Assembly: GCF_900115205.1 (NCBI RefSeq)
Contig: NZ_FOYQ01000001.1
Coordinates: forward strand, 62,001-126,000
Source: Robiginitalea myxolifaciens
GTDB lineage: Bacteria > Bacteroidota > Bacteroidia > Flavobacteriales > Flavobacteriaceae
Direction of reading: 5' to 3'
DNA length: 64,000 nucleotides
Shown here: in pieces, positions 27,674 through 37,423 of the stretch
How positions within the stretch are numbered: the first letter of the stretch is position 1
Layout of the letters: every line of letters begins with the position of its first letter
Notes under the pieces: generated by a model
The model's input: the letters and a program-made list of their open reading frames with translations, nothing else
What the model was told of the DNA's origin: nothing
Database searches by the model: none
Made by a program: the position numbers and the translations under genes

Positions 27674-29068
27674 ATGAGCTATTCCACCCTGTTCCAGCGC
27701 GCACTGGTTTTGATAATCACTGTTTCAACGACCTTGTTATCCTGCCAGGATAAAACAACTACTACCCCGGATTCTGGTCAACTCATTGAGAATGTCCATA
27801 TCGTGGATGTTCGCGAGGGCACGGTTTCTGACCTGCAACATATAGTAATAGATTCCGGACGAATTACCGCAATACTTCCACAAGAAGTCGAGACGAAAAC
27901 ATTTGTAAATAGGATCGATGGGGAAGGCGCCTATGTAGTGCCGGGGCTTACAGAGATGCATGCCCATATCCCTTCACCCCCGACCTCTGAGGAGCGCATT
28001 GAAGCTACGCTCTTCCTGTATCTGGCCGGCGGGGTCACCACCATTCGCGGTATGCTTGGCCACCCGAGACATTTATCGCTGCGGCAAGAAGCACTGGATG
28101 GTGCTGTACTCAGCCCTCGAATTTACACCTCCAGCCCTTCTCTGAATGGCAACAGTATCCCGGACGCTGAGACCGCGATAGCACGGGTAAGGCAATACGC
28201 TGAAGAAGGTTATGATTTTCTAAAGATCCATCCTGGTATTAAGCGGCCCGTATTCGATTCCCTGGTGCGTACCGCCAAAGAAGCTGGCATTCCTTTTGCC
28301 GGGCATGTCCCGGTCGATGTTGGGATCAGGCATGCCCTGGAAAGCGGCTATGCAACGATAGACCATGTAGATGGATATCTCGAAGGTCTTGTCCCGGAAT
28401 CGGCCGGAGTATCCCCGGATGCCAATGGCTTTTTTGGGTTTAATTTCACAGATCTGGCCGACACCGCCAAAATCGCAGAATTAGTGGCCTTAAGCAAGGA
28501 ACGAAATGTTCGAATTGTCCCTACGCAAAGTCTGTTTGAGCGATGGTTTGCCCCTACCACTGCCGATAGCCTGTTGGCCCAGGAGGAAATGAAATACATG
28601 CCAGCAGCCACGCTCGAAAACTGGAGAACGGTTAAAAATCAATACATGGAAGACCCCGCGTGGGATCCGGAAAAATGGAAACGATTCGATGCAATCCGGC
28701 TTCATTTGATCGCGGCGCTCTCCGCTGAAGGTCCGGGGCTTCTTCTCGGGTCGGACGCCCCCCAATTGTTCAATGTACCGGGTTTCTCTATTCATCATGA
28801 AATCGACGGAATGCAGCGCGCCGGAATTTCCAATGCAGAAATTCTCAGAACGGCAACCCTCTACCCCGCCCAATTCTTTGAAATGGAGTCGGAGTTTGGT
28901 AGCATAGCGGTTGGTAAATCCGCCGAATTTATTCTGGTTAAGGGCAACCCCTTAGAAGACCTGGACGCCCTTCAGGAGCTACAGGGAGTAATGCTGCGGG
29001 GTAACTGGATTTCACATGATGTCATTCAATCAGAGCTAGCCCGTATTGCCAAACTCGATAAGGAGTAA
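27674..29068 (+). CDS. Amidohydrolase family lipoprotein
   Basis: 464 residues with lipobox LLSC near residue 24. Metal-dependent hydrolase of the imidazolonepropionase-like group: PGLTEMHAHIPSP carries the HxH metal ligands, later histidines lie in FAGHVPVD and TIDHVDGYL, and LLLGSDAPQ holds the conserved aspartate. Expected to hydrolyse an amide or related bond in the periplasm; substrate unknown. A TATCTTTA box lies only four bases before the ATG. It leads a pair with the TIM-barrel gene at 29100. Confidence 0.88.
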   Translation: MSYSTLFQRALVLIITVSTTLLSCQDKTTTTPDSGQLIENVHIVDVREGTVSDLQHIVIDSGRITAILPQEVETKTFVNRIDGEGAYVVPGLTEMHAHIPSPPTSEERIEATLFLYLAGGVTTIRGMLGHPRHLSLRQEALDGAVLSPRIYTSSPSLNGNSIPDAETAIARVRQYAEEGYDFLKIHPGIKRPVFDSLVRTAKEAGIPFAGHVPVDVGIRHALESGYATIDHVDGYLEGLVPESAGVSPDANGFFGFNFTDLADTAKIAELVALSKERNVRIVPTQSLFERWFAPTTADSLLAQEEMKYMPAATLENWRTVKNQYMEDPAWDPEKWKRFDAIRLHLIAALSAEGPGLLLGSDAPQLFNVPGFSIHHEIDGMQRAGISNAEILRTATLYPAQFFEMESEFGSIAVGKSAEFILVKGNPLEDLDALQELQGVMLRGNWISHDVIQSELARIAKLDKE

Positions 29069-29099
29069 ACGTTCAGCCAGCACCTAACACCATATTTTG

Positions 29100-30095
29100 A
29101 TGAAACGCAAAGATTTTCTAAAAACCTCAGGTCTCGCCGCGACAAGTTTGGGGTTCCTGCCCGGAATTACCCGGGCGGCAATATCGCATCAGGGTCCTTA
29201 CAGTCCATTACGTGCACTGCTCTACCAAAAGCTAAATCGGATTGGTATCCAGCTTTTCTCCTGTCCCAAGCTAATGGAAGCCGATCCGGCAGAAGGGCTA
29301 AAGATTTTGGCGGAAATGGGCTATTCGGAAATCGAATTATACGGCCCTTATCCCATCAGTGCCCAAAGCAACAAGGAGCGTTGGGCTTCGCTGGTTCCCA
29401 TGCTCGGGTTCAGCGGGAGTGGGTATTTTGAAAAATCGCGGAACGATTTTAAGATCCTCGCTAATGAACTGGGTTTGCGAATTCCTTCCCTGCACACCGA
29501 TCTCGACAGCCTGGAAAATAAGCTGCCGGCCCTTGCACAGGAAGCCCGGTCTATGGGGGCGACCTACGTAGTGCTACCCGCCATCCCAGACGACAAGCGT
29601 CAAACCCTTGACGACTATAAGCGTATGGCAGAAACCTTCAACAGCATCGGATCAGAAGCACGGGATCTGGGAATTCGGTTTGCTTATCACAATCACGGTT
29701 ATGGCTTGCAGGAGCAGGACGGGGTAATTCCCTTTGACACGCTGATCGAGGCAACAGATCCAGAACTGGTTTTTCTGGAGATGGACATATTCTGGACCGT
29801 TGCCGGACGTGCCAATCCGGTCGAGTATCTCCGTAAGTACGCCAACCGCTATAAGCTCATGCACTTAAAGGACATGGTGGAATTAAAATACTTTTCCGGC
29901 GACGGAGGAGACGCCACCCAGTGGATGGAATTATGGCCACTTATGGCTAGTACAGGGACCGGTGTCCTGGACCTGGAAGCCATCATTGACACCGCACTGG
30001 CCGGCGGAGTAGAACACTTTTTCGTGGAACAGGATTTGGTCGCAAATCCCGAGACAGCCCTGAAAACGAGCCACGACTACCTCAACGCCCTATAA
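29100..30095 (+). CDS. Sugar phosphate isomerase/epimerase-like TIM barrel, exported
   Basis: A 331-residue xylose-isomerase-like TIM barrel (AP endonuclease 2 superfamily). The N-terminus MKRKDFLKTSGLAATSLGFLPGI is an export signal of the Tat-like style but with only KRK rather than a clear twin-arginine. Metal ligands are expected in segments such as YSEIELYGPYP, FAYHNHGYG, FLEMDIFW and LMHLKDM. A TTG immediately before the ATG could also start translation. It follows the amidohydrolase by 31 bases. Sugar substrate unknown. Confidence 0.85.
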   Translation: MKRKDFLKTSGLAATSLGFLPGITRAAISHQGPYSPLRALLYQKLNRIGIQLFSCPKLMEADPAEGLKILAEMGYSEIELYGPYPISAQSNKERWASLVPMLGFSGSGYFEKSRNDFKILANELGLRIPSLHTDLDSLENKLPALAQEARSMGATYVVLPAIPDDKRQTLDDYKRMAETFNSIGSEARDLGIRFAYHNHGYGLQEQDGVIPFDTLIEATDPELVFLEMDIFWTVAGRANPVEYLRKYANRYKLMHLKDMVELKYFSGDGGDATQWMELWPLMASTGTGVLDLEAIIDTALAGGVEHFFVEQDLVANPETALKTSHDYLNAL

Positions 30096-30101
30096 TCCGA
30101 C

Positions 30102-33100
30102 TTAATCCAATCCCTCGTAACTCGACTTGAGACTCGTAAGGGTGGCATTTAATTCTGAATAACGTTGCCGGGCATCTGCTCCGGGGGCCTGATCGGCCTG
30201 AAGCAGCATATAATACAGGTAACGCCACTGATCAGCCAGCATGGGCTGCATATAAATTCCCTCGGCGGTTTTAAGCTGATCCCTTAAGTTCTCCAGGGCT
30301 TCCAGCTCCTTCGTTTCTGCATCGGATTTTCTTTTTTGTCCATCGATTTCCTCAATGCGGGATTCTACCTCGTCCTGCAATCTCAGGGTTTCCCCAATAG
30401 CCTCCCGAACCTGTACGGCCAGGCGCAATTGGTCGGCAACTTCATCGGAAGTAACTCCGGCTTCGAGTACCCTCGGATCCATTTTGAGCTCAAAGCTCAC
30501 CTGGGCTTCCTGATCGCCCGAAGTTATTCGTGCAGTATAGGTGCCCGGACCCGCCAGGGGACCATTGCGGAAACGTCGCCGAGCATTGGGATGCCAGGGA
30601 CCCGCCATTCGCATGTCCCAGGTAAAACGGTTCAGCCCTTGTGAGGCACTCAGGCGATTGTCAACGATGTACTCGGTAAAACCAGTTGCCATATCCCACG
30701 TGGCCCCGGTAGCGGGCTGGGGAATACTATCATTGCTAAAGGAATTTATCACCTTGCCCGAAGCATCAAGGATGTCGAGACGTACCAGGGAATCCGATCC
30801 CTTAGGTAGGATATAATCCAGGATAACACCTGGATTGGGGTAGCGGGGGGAATCACTGCCATAACCTCCTGAAGGACTGCGATACCTGAAATGATCTGCA
30901 GCACTAAAGATCATGGGGCCATCCGTTCCGGCTTTAGCTTCCAGGGCCTCTGCAAGTAGGTCTACCCGATCCATCATCCAGAATCCTCGTCCCATAGTGG
31001 AAAGGACGAGATCTCCGCGGTGCAATTTCATATCGGTCACTGGGGTGAGTGGCAGGTTCTGCTGGAATTTCTCCCAGCTTTTACCATCGTCCACAGACAT
31101 AAAAACACCCGTTTCTGTACCTGCAAAAAGTAAGCCTTCCCGTTGCGGATGCTCCCGAATTACCCGAGTAGGCACCCCTGAAGGGAGTCCGTTGTTCCCC
31201 GGAGTTAATAAGTCCCAGGACCTGCCGTAATCTTCGGTTTTATAGATATAGGGTTTCCGGTCTCCAAGCTGGTACCGCAATACCGCGATATAAGCCTTGG
31301 CCGGATCATGAGGAGAGGGTTCCACTGCATCTACCCTACCCCCGGGTGGCAAATTCCGTGGCGTTACTTTGCTCCAGGACGCTCCACCATCTCGGGTTAC
31401 ATGTACCGGACCATCGTTGGCACCTACCCAAATTACACCGGCCTGCACCGGGGATTCCCGGATGGCATAAATGGTACTGTAGAATTCCTCACCCGTAATG
31501 TCCCGGGTGATCGGGCTCCCGGAAATTACCTGTTTATCGGCCTCAAAGGCAGTCAGGTCGGGAGAAATGATTTCCCAGGTTTTGCCCTCATCTGTAGTCT
31601 TGTGCACAAATTGGGAAGTGTGATAAATCGTTGCGGGATCATGAGGACTTATGTGAATGGGGCTAACCCGCTGAAATCGATATTTTAAATCCTTGGGATT
31701 ATGGCCATACATATTCGCCGCACCGACATAATACGATTGCTCGGTGCCCGTGCGCTTATTGTAGACGGTAAATCGTCCCTTGCAGTTGGAATAGACGATA
31801 TCCGATTTAGTCGGATGGGGTACCGCCGGGCCGGTCTCACATCCCCCTGTATTGAGGATATAACCGGGTCCTGCCGTCTGGATTCCATAAGGTGGAAGGG
31901 TGGGTACGGCTACCGTTGAATAATTATCCTGCTGCCCTCCATAAACCCAATAGGGAAACTGGTTGTCGGCTTCGATCTGGTAAATTTCTGCCGTAGGCTG
32001 GTTAAACTGAGTAGACCAGGTTTTACCTCCATTGTGGGTAACGTTGGCACCCCCGTCATTACTCTGAATAAATAAATCAGGATTGTTCGGATTAATCCAT
32101 TGATCGTGGTTGTCGCCATGCGGTGGACGCAGTCGGCTCCAGGTCTCCCCCCCGTCTTCGGATTCATAATAACCCGTGGCCAGCGCATACAGATGCTCTG
32201 AATCCGTCGGATCTACCCGCAAGTTGGTATAGTAAAACGGGCGGGTGCGAATCCCATTATGGGAACTAACCTGGGTGAAGCTTTCCCCCTGGTCAGTAGA
32301 TTTATACAAGCCACCCTGTTTCCCGGGTGCCTCTACCAGGGCATATACGATACGGGAATCTGAAGGACACACGGCAATGTCTATCTTTCCAATTAGTTCT
32401 GAAGGCAGGCCCTTGGTTATCGAAGACCAGGTGCTTCCACCATCTACACTTTTATAAATACCGCCCTCTGCTGGAGTGCCCCCGCTGATAATTGTCCAGG
32501 GGGTCCGTCGCGCTTTCCACGCTGTTGCAAAAACAATTCGCGGGTTCCCCGGGAGTAATTCTACATCACTGACTCCACTTTGCTGTGAAATGTAAAGGAT
32601 GCGCTCCCAGTTTTTGCCTCCATCGGTGGTCTTGTAAAGGCCGCGATCCGGAGTATCCTTAAACGCATTACCGATAGCTGCAACATAGACGGTGTTATGG
32701 TCGGTGGGGTCGATTCTTAAGCCCCCGATCTGGCCGGTATTTTCAAGGCCAATTTCCATCCAGTTCTTCCCGGCATCGATGGACTTATAGACCCCCATTC
32801 CTTCTATAACATTCGATCTCAGGCCATCGGTTCCTGTCCCGACATAAAGTATGTTTGGATCGTTTTGGGCAACCTCCAGGGCTCCGATCGAAGGGGTTTT
32901 AAAGAAGCCGTCCGAGATATTCTCCCAGCTTTGACCGTAATCTTCCGATTTCCAAACGCCTCCTCCTGTAGCTCCAAAATAAAATGTCCCGGGAAGGGAA
33001 GCGATCCCGGCAACGGCGGTAACCCGTCCCCCCCGGTAAGGTCCCAGTTCCCGATATTCGAGAGCATCCAAATTTGGGAGTTGTCCGTCGGCTGTATTTT

Positions 33101-33188
33101 GTGCTGTAAGTGAGGTTGGCGAGATACTGGCAAGGAAAGCCAGAAGCAGGGTAAGCGCTGTACCCCAGCGAGTAATTTTCATTTTCAT
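30102..33188 (-). CDS. Large exported BNR/sortilin-like beta-propeller protein, copy 1
   Basis: About 1028 residues from ATG 33188 (MKMKITRWG), which starts a signal peptide; the open frame extends 15 codons further up without need. Many BNR-type repeats (for example GVWKSEDYGQSWENIS, GLYKTTDGGKNWERI, GIYKSVDGGSTWSSI) form the VPS10/sortilin-like propellers seen in proteins labelled glycosyl hydrolase or xyloglucanase-like in Bacteroidota. A C-terminal region begins near GPGTYTARI and ends in helices. No catalytic residues of a known glycosidase can be pointed to. It has a paralogue at 41039. Confidence 0.88.
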   Translation of the reverse strand: MKMKITRWGTALTLLLAFLASISPTSLTAQNTADGQLPNLDALEYRELGPYRGGRVTAVAGIASLPGTFYFGATGGGVWKSEDYGQSWENISDGFFKTPSIGALEVAQNDPNILYVGTGTDGLRSNVIEGMGVYKSIDAGKNWMEIGLENTGQIGGLRIDPTDHNTVYVAAIGNAFKDTPDRGLYKTTDGGKNWERILYISQQSGVSDVELLPGNPRIVFATAWKARRTPWTIISGGTPAEGGIYKSVDGGSTWSSITKGLPSELIGKIDIAVCPSDSRIVYALVEAPGKQGGLYKSTDQGESFTQVSSHNGIRTRPFYYTNLRVDPTDSEHLYALATGYYESEDGGETWSRLRPPHGDNHDQWINPNNPDLFIQSNDGGANVTHNGGKTWSTQFNQPTAEIYQIEADNQFPYWVYGGQQDNYSTVAVPTLPPYGIQTAGPGYILNTGGCETGPAVPHPTKSDIVYSNCKGRFTVYNKRTGTEQSYYVGAANMYGHNPKDLKYRFQRVSPIHISPHDPATIYHTSQFVHKTTDEGKTWEIISPDLTAFEADKQVISGSPITRDITGEEFYSTIYAIRESPVQAGVIWVGANDGPVHVTRDGGASWSKVTPRNLPPGGRVDAVEPSPHDPAKAYIAVLRYQLGDRKPYIYKTEDYGRSWDLLTPGNNGLPSGVPTRVIREHPQREGLLFAGTETGVFMSVDDGKSWEKFQQNLPLTPVTDMKLHRGDLVLSTMGRGFWMMDRVDLLAEALEAKAGTDGPMIFSAADHFRYRSPSGGYGSDSPRYPNPGVILDYILPKGSDSLVRLDILDASGKVINSFSNDSIPQPATGATWDMATGFTEYIVDNRLSASQGLNRFTWDMRMAGPWHPNARRRFRNGPLAGPGTYTARITSGDQEAQVSFELKMDPRVLEAGVTSDEVADQLRLAVQVREAIGETLRLQDEVESRIEEIDGQKRKSDAETKELEALENLRDQLKTAEGIYMQPMLADQWRYLYYMLLQADQAPGADARQRYSELNATLTSLKSSYEGLD

Positions 33189-33236
33189 GTTGGTGGTTTG
33201 CGATTCTCGGTTTAAAAGATACGCAATCCACAAAAA

Positions 33237-33761
33237 TCACCTGTTGATTAAACGCAATATTCCCCCGCGGATTCCCTTATAAATAATCCAGCAACACAGA
33301 ACAAGCAGCAAACCAATGGCAATGGGAAGGATCCCCCCAAAGGTCCAGGCCATCCCCAGGACCATACCCAGAAAGCATTCCCAGCGATAAACAGGAAGGA
33401 AAAAAGCCAGGAGCAAGGGTAGCAACAAGAGCGGAGGCATATAGGCATCCAGGTCAAATTCCCATAACCCGGACATCAATAATCCATAGGCCAATCCTCC
33501 TACAAATCCAGCAGCTATCCCTGTACGGGCATCATCACCATTTCGTGTAACCCGGCTTCGGAGTGATCTCACCACCAGGTAGGCAAGTAATGGGATACTT
33601 ATTAATCCTAACCAGTTGCTGATCGCCGGCATATCCTCCCGCGCCAACAGGTGGTGGCTTACAACTCCACCATGGGTATATTCATAAAACAGTTGCAGAC
33701 TAACCAGGCCGAATGCAATTAAGGCCGCAAGAAATGGTCGGGAAAGAAACTTATGTAACAT
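33237..33761 (-). CDS. Hypothetical multi-pass membrane protein
   Basis: 174 residues with about five hydrophobic segments (including LAALIAFGLVSLQLFY, LISIPLLAYLVV, GFVGGLAYGLLMSGL and a long C-terminal pair). No family recognised. It lies 48 bases upstream of the large BNR-repeat gene in the same direction and could be co-transcribed with it. Confidence 0.7.
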   Translation of the reverse strand: MLHKFLSRPFLAALIAFGLVSLQLFYEYTHGGVVSHHLLAREDMPAISNWLGLISIPLLAYLVVRSLRSRVTRNGDDARTGIAAGFVGGLAYGLLMSGLWEFDLDAYMPPLLLLPLLLAFFLPVYRWECFLGMVLGMAWTFGGILPIAIGLLLVLCCWIIYKGIRGGILRLINR

Positions 33762-33819
33762 TATCAGAAAGGTTGGTTGCCCTATCTGACGCTACGGTTA
33801 CCAAATCGTTACAATGGAT

Positions 33820-35232
33820 TTAGTTGCGACCTGACCTTGACGAATTGGTTTTCTTTTTGCCCCAATTAGATCTTTTGGGCTTCCCGGCTCTGGATTTCGA
33901 GTTTTTGCCCCGATGTGATTTGTTTTTGCCTGAAGGTTTGTTCTTACGACTTCTTTCTTCATTTCCGGCAGCTGCTGCCTTGGGCTTTTTGCCAGTTTTG
34001 TTTTTCTTTTCTTTTTTACGGGCAAAGTGCTCCTGACGACGCCTGGCTTTAGCCTTTTCGAACTCTTTGCGTTCCCGGGCATTCATCGGTTTGTCGGTTT
34101 GGGGGAAAGGATGGTCCTTTACTTCCTCCAGAGATTGTCCGATGAGCTTTTCGATGTCCTTTAGGTAAGCGAGTTCTTCGGGTTCGCACAACGATATGGC
34201 TATCCCTGATTCCCCTGCCCGCCCGGAACGTCCTATGCGGTGGACATAGGTTTCGGATTCATTGGGAAGATCAAAATTGATCACATAACCCAATTGTTCA
34301 ATATCGATTCCCCGGGAGGCAATATCTGTAGCTACGAGAAGGCGAATCTTACCGGCCTTGAACTCCTTAAGTGCGTGCTGACGCTTATTTTGGGATTTAT
34401 CACCATGAATGGCAACCGCACGTATTCCCGCCTTGCCCAGATTCCGTACAATTTTATCCGCTCCGTGTTTGGTACGTGAAAAAAGCAGGACCTGCTCCAT
34501 TTTAGGATCCTCCAGAATATGCAACAAGAGGGCGTTTTTATCGGGACGGTTTGTTTTATACACATATTGGGTAACCGAATCTGCAGTAGACGAAACAGGA
34601 TCCACGGATACCCGCACCGGCTCCTGGAGAATCTCTTTGGACAGGGTTACGATATCCCGAGGTAATGTAGCCGAGAAAAACAGACTCTGGCGACGTTCCG
34701 GTAACTCGCGGATAATCCGGCGAATATCATTGATAAAGCCCATATCCAGCATACGATCCGCCTCATCCAGCACAAAATGTTGGATTCCCGAAAGATCGAT
34801 TAAGCCTTGTCCTACTAAATCCAACAACCTCCCCGGGGTGGCCACAATAATATCTGCACCCCGACGCACCGCGTCGACCTGTCGGTTTTGTTTTACCCCA
34901 CCGTAAATCGCCGTATAGCGGACGTTGGTGTAACGACCATAAGCCCGAATACTCTGCTCTATCTGGAGGGCTAGCTCCCGGGTAGGCGTCAGGATAAGTC
35001 CGCGAACTGGTCTGTACCCCTTCTTGGCCGGACGGGTTGTGGAAATCTTCTCCAGGATCGGAATTACAAAGGCAGCTGTCTTTCCAGTACCGGTTTGTGC
35101 ACTGGCCAGGATATCCTTGCCTTGAAGTAATTCGGGGATGGCTTGGGATTGAATTGGGGTTGGGTTTGTGTAACCCTCGTGTTTGAGTGCTCGCAGAATC
35201 GGTTCACTCAACGCTAACTGATCGAATGTCAT
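33820..35232 (-). CDS. DEAD-box ATP-dependent RNA helicase with basic tail
   Basis: RNA helicase of the RhlE-like group, about 470 residues. The Q-motif region ([26 protein letters not shown]), Walker [13 protein letters not shown] box [12 protein letters not shown] motif and [10 protein letters not shown] are all present. After residue ~370 comes a long Lys/Arg/Ser-rich tail ending in RSGRN, likely an unstructured RNA-binding arm. The frame is open 93 bases further upstream, but that stretch contains the terminator of the preceding gene, so ATG 35232 (MTFDQLAL) is chosen. Likely role in ribosome assembly or mRNA turnover, perhaps in cold. Confidence 0.94.
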   Translation of the reverse strand: MTFDQLALSEPILRALKHEGYTNPTPIQSQAIPELLQGKDILASAQTGTGKTAAFVIPILEKISTTRPAKKGYRPVRGLILTPTRELALQIEQSIRAYGRYTNVRYTAIYGGVKQNRQVDAVRRGADIIVATPGRLLDLVGQGLIDLSGIQHFVLDEADRMLDMGFINDIRRIIRELPERRQSLFFSATLPRDIVTLSKEILQEPVRVSVDPVSSTADSVTQYVYKTNRPDKNALLLHILEDPKMEQVLLFSRTKHGADKIVRNLGKAGIRAVAIHGDKSQNKRQHALKEFKAGKIRLLVATDIASRGIDIEQLGYVINFDLPNESETYVHRIGRSGRAGESGIAISLCEPEELAYLKDIEKLIGQSLEEVKDHPFPQTDKPMNARERKEFEKAKARRRQEHFARKKEKKNKTGKKPKAAAAGNEERSRKNKPSGKNKSHRGKNSKSRAGKPKRSNWGKKKTNSSRSGRN

Positions 35233-35276
35233 AGGTGGAATTAGGGCGCGAAGGTAGTCAATAATACCGATGGGTA

Positions 35277-35308
35277 ACAAAAAAAGAACGCGGGATCTCT
35301 CCCGCGTT
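35277..35308 (-). terminator. Rho-independent terminator after the coiled-coil protein gene
   Basis: Perfect 9-bp stem (35287-35295 with 35300-35308, AACGCGGGA/TCCCGCGTT) with a 4-base loop. On the reverse strand it is followed by CTTTTTTTG, so it ends transcripts of the gene at 35359-35712 and insulates the helicase gene. Confidence 0.9.
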
Positions 35309-35358
35309 CCTACAACCATCATCAAAGCTGGCCCTCGTTACTGAGCCGTATCACTATC

Positions 35359-35712
35359 TTAATTGTCCGTTCCGGACTTTTTGAGGGCTTTTTCTGCTTT
35401 TTTAATTTGCTTAAGCTTCTTTTGCTCCTCTTTGTATTGTTTTTTCTGTTCTTTAAGCGCCTTCTTCTGTTTCTTTACACGCTTCTCCTCGGCCTTCATC
35501 TCGGCTTTCCGGGCCTTCAGCTCTTTCTCGCGTTTACGCATTTCTGCCTTACGCAGGGCCGTAGCCTCTTCTTTGACCGCTTGCTGGCGTTCGGCTTCTG
35601 ACTTCGCTGTCTCAGCTACTGCAGGAATTTCTTTTTCATTAGTATTGTTTTCTTCCTGTCCGTAAGCCAATCCGCCAAGTGCGAGCAGTAAGATGGTAAA
35701 CCATATTTTCAT
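35359..35712 (-). CDS. Small exported Lys/Glu-rich coiled-coil protein
   Basis: 117 residues from ATG 35712 (MKIWFTILLLALGGLAYGQ, a signal peptide); the frame runs 15 codons further but ATG 35712 follows a TATATTTG promoter box. The mature part is almost entirely Lys, Glu, Ala and Gln (repeats of EKELKARKAEMKAEEKR type), predicted to be a continuous charged helix or coiled coil. Similar short proteins are common in flavobacteria with no known function. Confidence 0.75.
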   Translation of the reverse strand: MKIWFTILLLALGGLAYGQEENNTNEKEIPAVAETAKSEAERQQAVKEEATALRKAEMRKREKELKARKAEMKAEEKRVKKQKKALKEQKKQYKEEQKKLKQIKKAEKALKKSGTDN

Positions 35713-35746
35713 GATTTTCAGGGTGTTCGTTTTGAATTTTGCGGCG

Positions 35747-35754
35747 CAAATATA
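35747..35754 (-). promoter_or_regulatory. -7 element upstream of the coiled-coil protein gene
   Basis: On the reverse strand TATATTTG matches TAnnTTTG exactly and lies 34 bases before ATG 35712. No convincing -33 element was found. Confidence 0.5.
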
Positions 35755-35795
35755 CACTTTGGCCGAAATCCTACACTATTAAGACACCGAAATAT

Positions 35796-35830
35796 AAAAG
35801 GGGTCACAAAATATTTTTGTGACCCCTTTT
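35796..35830. terminator. Strong palindromic terminator after the DUF4328 gene
   Basis: Perfect 15-bp stem (35796-35810 with 35816-35830, arms AAAAGGGGTCACAAA and TTTGTGACCCCTTTT), 5-base loop. A/T ends on both sides allow use in either direction; the gene that needs it is the DUF4328 gene ending at 35854 on the reverse strand. Confidence 0.88.
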
Positions 35831-35853
35831 TCAGGTGCTGATTTCAGTGGGTT

Positions 35854-36585
35854 TTAATCCTTGGCTACACGACCGCCGTTTCTTCTAACTCCTTCTACCA
35901 GAGATAATTCCATTTTTCCAATTGCCCACACCAGGTACATTAAGCTGGCGGCTTCCAGTACGCCCACGGCATCGGATATCATCATGAGTTCCGTGCTTTG
36001 GATCATTTGCGGTAAGGTTTCCTCCTTGAAAGCAGAGCGCAGCAGGATGCGACCCAGGAAATTATCGATCAGGAAAAGGGCCCACCAGATGCCGATGACC
36101 CATTTCCCCTCAGGAATTTGAAAGTCTGGGCTGAGTTTTTTGGCCTGTTCCCCGGTTTCGTTCCAGATTTCGTTCATGATACGAACCGGATACCAGAAGG
36201 ATATAATTGGAATGATCCACGACCAGATGGCCCAGTCGTCTTTATGGCGCAAATAGGTTAACCCAAGCCGGTGAAGATTGGCATATGCCCTGCGGAACCA
36301 CATCAAAAACAGCACGGCTGTTGCGATGTATATGATGCTCTGCAGGATACCGATGCCCCCGTGAATAAAATCGCTCAGGGTCGCCTCATCGGGGTCGATC
36401 ATACCCGTAGCCTGGAATTCCTCCAGCAGGCTTATTTGCCAGTATCCAGAAGCTACTCCAGCTAAAGTCAGGGTGGCCCATGCGCCAAAAAGTACATAGA
36501 CAAAATTGCGGCGCATGCGATTTCTCTTGATTTCGATGCCGGCCGCCGGAGCTTCCTCCGATACAAGGGTCAATACGGATTCCAT
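35854..36585 (-). CDS. DUF4328 domain membrane protein
   Basis: 243 residues with about four to five membrane helices. The core segment WFRRAYANLHRLGLTYLRHKD followed by WSWIIPIISFWYPVRIMNEIW is characteristic of DUF4328. Function unknown. It stands alone between a metallo-beta-lactamase gene and a strong terminator. Confidence 0.82.
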   Translation of the reverse strand: MESVLTLVSEEAPAAGIEIKRNRMRRNFVYVLFGAWATLTLAGVASGYWQISLLEEFQATGMIDPDEATLSDFIHGGIGILQSIIYIATAVLFLMWFRRAYANLHRLGLTYLRHKDDWAIWSWIIPIISFWYPVRIMNEIWNETGEQAKKLSPDFQIPEGKWVIGIWWALFLIDNFLGRILLRSAFKEETLPQMIQSTELMMISDAVGVLEAASLMYLVWAIGKMELSLVEGVRRNGGRVAKD

Positions 36586-36665
36586 AGGTTGGTTTTAAGA
36601 GGAAACGTCCTGGTGCCCCACTTATTGAAATAATTCGACAAGGTGCCCGGAAATAAGATGAGCAG

Positions 36666-37418
36666 CTAGCGTTTTTTACTGAATAAGTTTGCCGTATAAT
36701 CCAATAGTTCTGTGCCTCCGGGTAGACCATGCCCAGGAATTACCACCTTGAGGTTGGGAAATACCTCCCTGGTACTGGCCATTGTTTTGGACCATTCCCG
36801 TACAACGGCATCTTCCAGATTCCCTTCTCCTGCCCCAATGGATTTAACCAGACATCCACCAAAGAGCACTTCTTCTTCGGCTACATAAACCAGTAAATTA
36901 TCCCGGGTATGCCCGTTGCCCACAAACTGAATCTGTACGCTGCGCTGCCCGATTTTGAACTCTTTATAGGATTCAATGACCTGCTGTGGAGGAGTTCCCC
37001 CTGATTTTTGAGCCAATCTGGGTGTTTTACGATATCCGTAGGAGGGTACACCCTTCTGGTGAAAGAGTGGCAGTCCGATCAGGCAATCCGCGTGAAAATG
37101 CGTGGCGATTACGGCTTTTATTTGCGCCTGCTGGTCGGCCGTAAGCCAATTGATTAATTCCTCGGTACCTTCCAGGCTCGCCGGGGTATCTGCAACAAGG
37201 GCTTCGCCTTCGCTTAGTACCAGCATACCGTTACAGGCAATCTTGCCCCAGTCCTCGGTATGGAGATAGGAAATATGCCGGTAAACCTGCTCACTGATTT
37301 TTTCAAGAATGAGCTCCTCCGATTCATAAACTATTTCCGGGGCATTGTCCTGGGCGTAGGTCCAGGATATACCCAGGAGAAAGATAAATGCGACATAATG
37401 TGCTCGTAGCTGCTTCAT
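36666..37418 (-). CDS. Subclass B1 metallo-beta-lactamase
   Basis: Exported zinc beta-lactamase, 250 residues with a signal peptide ending TYAQ. The subclass B1 metal set is complete: H107-x-H109-x-D111 in THFHADC (standard H116/H118/D120), H170 in GNGHTRDN (H196), C189 in GGCLVKS (C221) and H230 in PGHG (H263). The cysteine ligand separates B1 from B3 and from general MBL-fold hydrolases. Expected to open the beta-lactam ring in the periplasm. Base composition matches the neighbours and no mobile element is near, so it looks like a resident chromosomal gene. It follows a PqqB-like MBL-fold gene by five bases. Confidence 0.9.
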   Translation of the reverse strand: MKQLRAHYVAFIFLLGISWTYAQDNAPEIVYESEELILEKISEQVYRHISYLHTEDWGKIACNGMLVLSEGEALVADTPASLEGTEELINWLTADQQAQIKAVIATHFHADCLIGLPLFHQKGVPSYGYRKTPRLAQKSGGTPPQQVIESYKEFKIGQRSVQIQFVGNGHTRDNLLVYVAEEEVLFGGCLVKSIGAGEGNLEDAVVREWSKTMASTREVFPNLKVVIPGHGLPGGTELLDYTANLFSKKR

Positions 37419-37423
37419 AGTAA

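Noticed and set aside
33798-34082. 94-codon basic frame overlapping the helicase tail
   Set aside because: It is the Lys/Arg-rich tail read in another frame; low-complexity artefact.
36666-37418. Beta-lactamase as part of an acquired resistance cassette
   Set aside because: No integron site, insertion sequence, or change of base composition nearby.
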